This document shows, one piece after another, positions 63,513-64,000 of a stretch of 64,000 bases of DNA (positions within the stretch are counted from its first letter, which is position 1; every line of letters begins with the position of its first letter). The stretch spans positions 62,001 through 126,000 of the forward strand of contig CAWAYH010000014.1 in the NCBI GenBank assembly GCA_963786195.1. The letters are read 5' to 3'. The notes beneath the pieces were generated by a model. It was not told the origin of the DNA. It worked only from the letters and a program-made list of their open reading frames with translations, and searched no databases. This DNA is from CAWAYH01 sp963786195. GTDB lineage: Bacteria; Acidobacteriota; Vicinamibacteria; Vicinamibacterales; 2-12-FULL-66-21. A program made the translations under genes and the position numbers.

Positions 63513-64000
63513 ATGCCTCTCGAGCCGTTACCTCTGCAGAACCTCAGAGGCGTGTACGCCGTCCCGCCGCTGCCCCGCAAGCCCGACGCGCGTCGCAGCC
63601 TCGACCTCGACGCGGCGGAGCGCGTGGCGCGGCACATCAGCGAGGGCGGCATCACTCGTTTTCTCTATGGCGGGAACGCGTTCCTCTATCACATCACGCT
63701 CGGCGAGTATGAGGACCTCGCGGCGTGGCTGGCAGACTTCCCCGCTTCACGATGGGCCATTCCAAGCCTGGGTCCATCATTCGGACGCGCGCTGGATCAG
63801 GCGTGCATCCTGCGGCGGCATGCGTTCTCCGCGGCAATGCTGCTGCCCTGCAGCGACCCGCGCGACGCGCTCGGTATGGAAGCCGGCGTTCGCGAGATCG
63901 CGGCGGCCGCCGGCATGCCACTCATCATTTATCTGAAGTCCGAAGATGGCTTCGGCGCGGACAAAGAGCGGGGCCTCGACGCGATCGGGCGGCTGGTCGA
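63513..64000 (+). CDS. Dihydrodipicolinate synthase (DapA) family protein, N-terminal fragment
   Basis: ATG 63513 opens a frame that stays open to the right edge (162 codons). It begins LQNLRGVYAVPPLPRKPDAR, followed by GGITRFLYGGNAFLYHITLG (corresponding to the GNTGE loop of the DapA fold), DFPASRWAIPSLGPSFG and AAGMPLIIYLKSEDGFGADK. The Schiff-base lysine would lie just beyond LIIYLK (a Lys is present here). Members act on 2-keto acids; beside sugar isomerases a keto-deoxy-acid aldolase is plausible. Confidence 0.78.
   Translation, partial: MPLEPLPLQNLRGVYAVPPLPRKPDARRSLDLDAAERVARHISEGGITRFLYGGNAFLYHITLGEYEDLAAWLADFPASRWAIPSLGPSFGRALDQACILRRHAFSAAMLLPCSDPRDALGMEAGVREIAAAAGMPLIIYLKSEDGFGADKERGLDAIGRLV

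Overview
The window is GC-rich bacterial chromosome. Its gene content fits an acidobacterium of the Vicinamibacteria type: paired ADOP/MacB-like ABC permeases, a very large TonB receptor with an N-terminal carboxypeptidase-regulatory domain, an ECF42-type sigma factor beside a YCII/DGPF protein, PD40 propeller proteins and futalosine-pathway genes. The taxonomic call is an inference from gene content; there is no rRNA in the window. I see no tRNA, rRNA, CRISPR array, phage or intact insertion sequence.

A technical point governs the reading. Many clearly conserved genes are broken by single-base frame changes whose remaining parts lie in order in adjacent frames, mainly at 1-7.2 kb, 9.2-11.2 kb, 23.7-26.1 kb and 58.4-63.4 kb. 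Neighbouring genes at 11.6-17 kb, 28-31 kb and 36-48 kb are intact. The breaks look like assembly or sequencing indels rather than decay, so each broken gene is given as one feature spanning its true start to its true end.

Layout. 0-4.5 kb, minus strand: an amidase fragment, a receiver-PilZ regulator, an enoyl-CoA hydratase and a DUF255/thioredoxin-fold protein. 4.5-7.2 kb: an ABC exporter (ATPase and permease). 7.2-8.8 kb: an ECF sigma/anti-sigma pair and a small membrane protein. 8.8-10.7 kb: a structured non-coding stretch, then a YhfW-like FAD oxidoreductase with a C-terminal Rieske domain. 10.8-14 kb: an envelope cluster (M48 protease, YihY, YtxH-like and other small membrane proteins). 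14.2-16.7 kb: an NtrC-type regulator with a recognisable promoter, pcm, and a small zinc-ribbon protein. 16.7-22.1 kb: a leucine-degradation (liu-type) operon consisting of the carboxyltransferase, methylglutaconyl-CoA hydratase, biotin carboxylase, biotin carrier and HMG-CoA lyase. 22-29 kb: PD40 proteins, a two-component system with a direct-repeat operator, a LysM protein, and the YCII/ECF42 pair. 30-34 kb: a TPR protein, an M28 peptidase and a cupin. 34-39 kb: two large FtsX/MacB-type permeases. 39-42 kb: a degenerate receiver, an outer-membrane protein, a small envelope protein, RDD and SpoIIM. 42.6-48.1 kb: a MoxR-DUF58-DUF4350-DUF4129 operon. 48.7-58.4 kb: a TonB receptor divergent from a LacI-regulated sugar-acid operon (isomerase/epimerase, DUF1080-DUF6807 fusion, LarA-like protein, KDG-kinase-like protein), with a palindromic LacI-type operator between them. 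58.4-62.3 kb: an S9 peptidase, then mqnB and mqnD of futalosine menaquinone synthesis. 62.4-64 kb: a Tat-exported isomerase/epimerase and a DapA-family protein that runs off the end.

The most unusual signal is between the genes. The spacers carry at least six families of short word-like or palindromic repeats (GTGCAC palindromes between convergent genes, ACAACACGG words, GTGCTGA words, a 34-bp tandem unit, GTCCGGCT hairpins, GGCTCGGG words), several of them recurring tens of kilobases apart. A second pattern is a TANNNT box 6-9 bases upstream of start codons that lack a Shine-Dalgarno sequence, suggesting leaderless transcripts.
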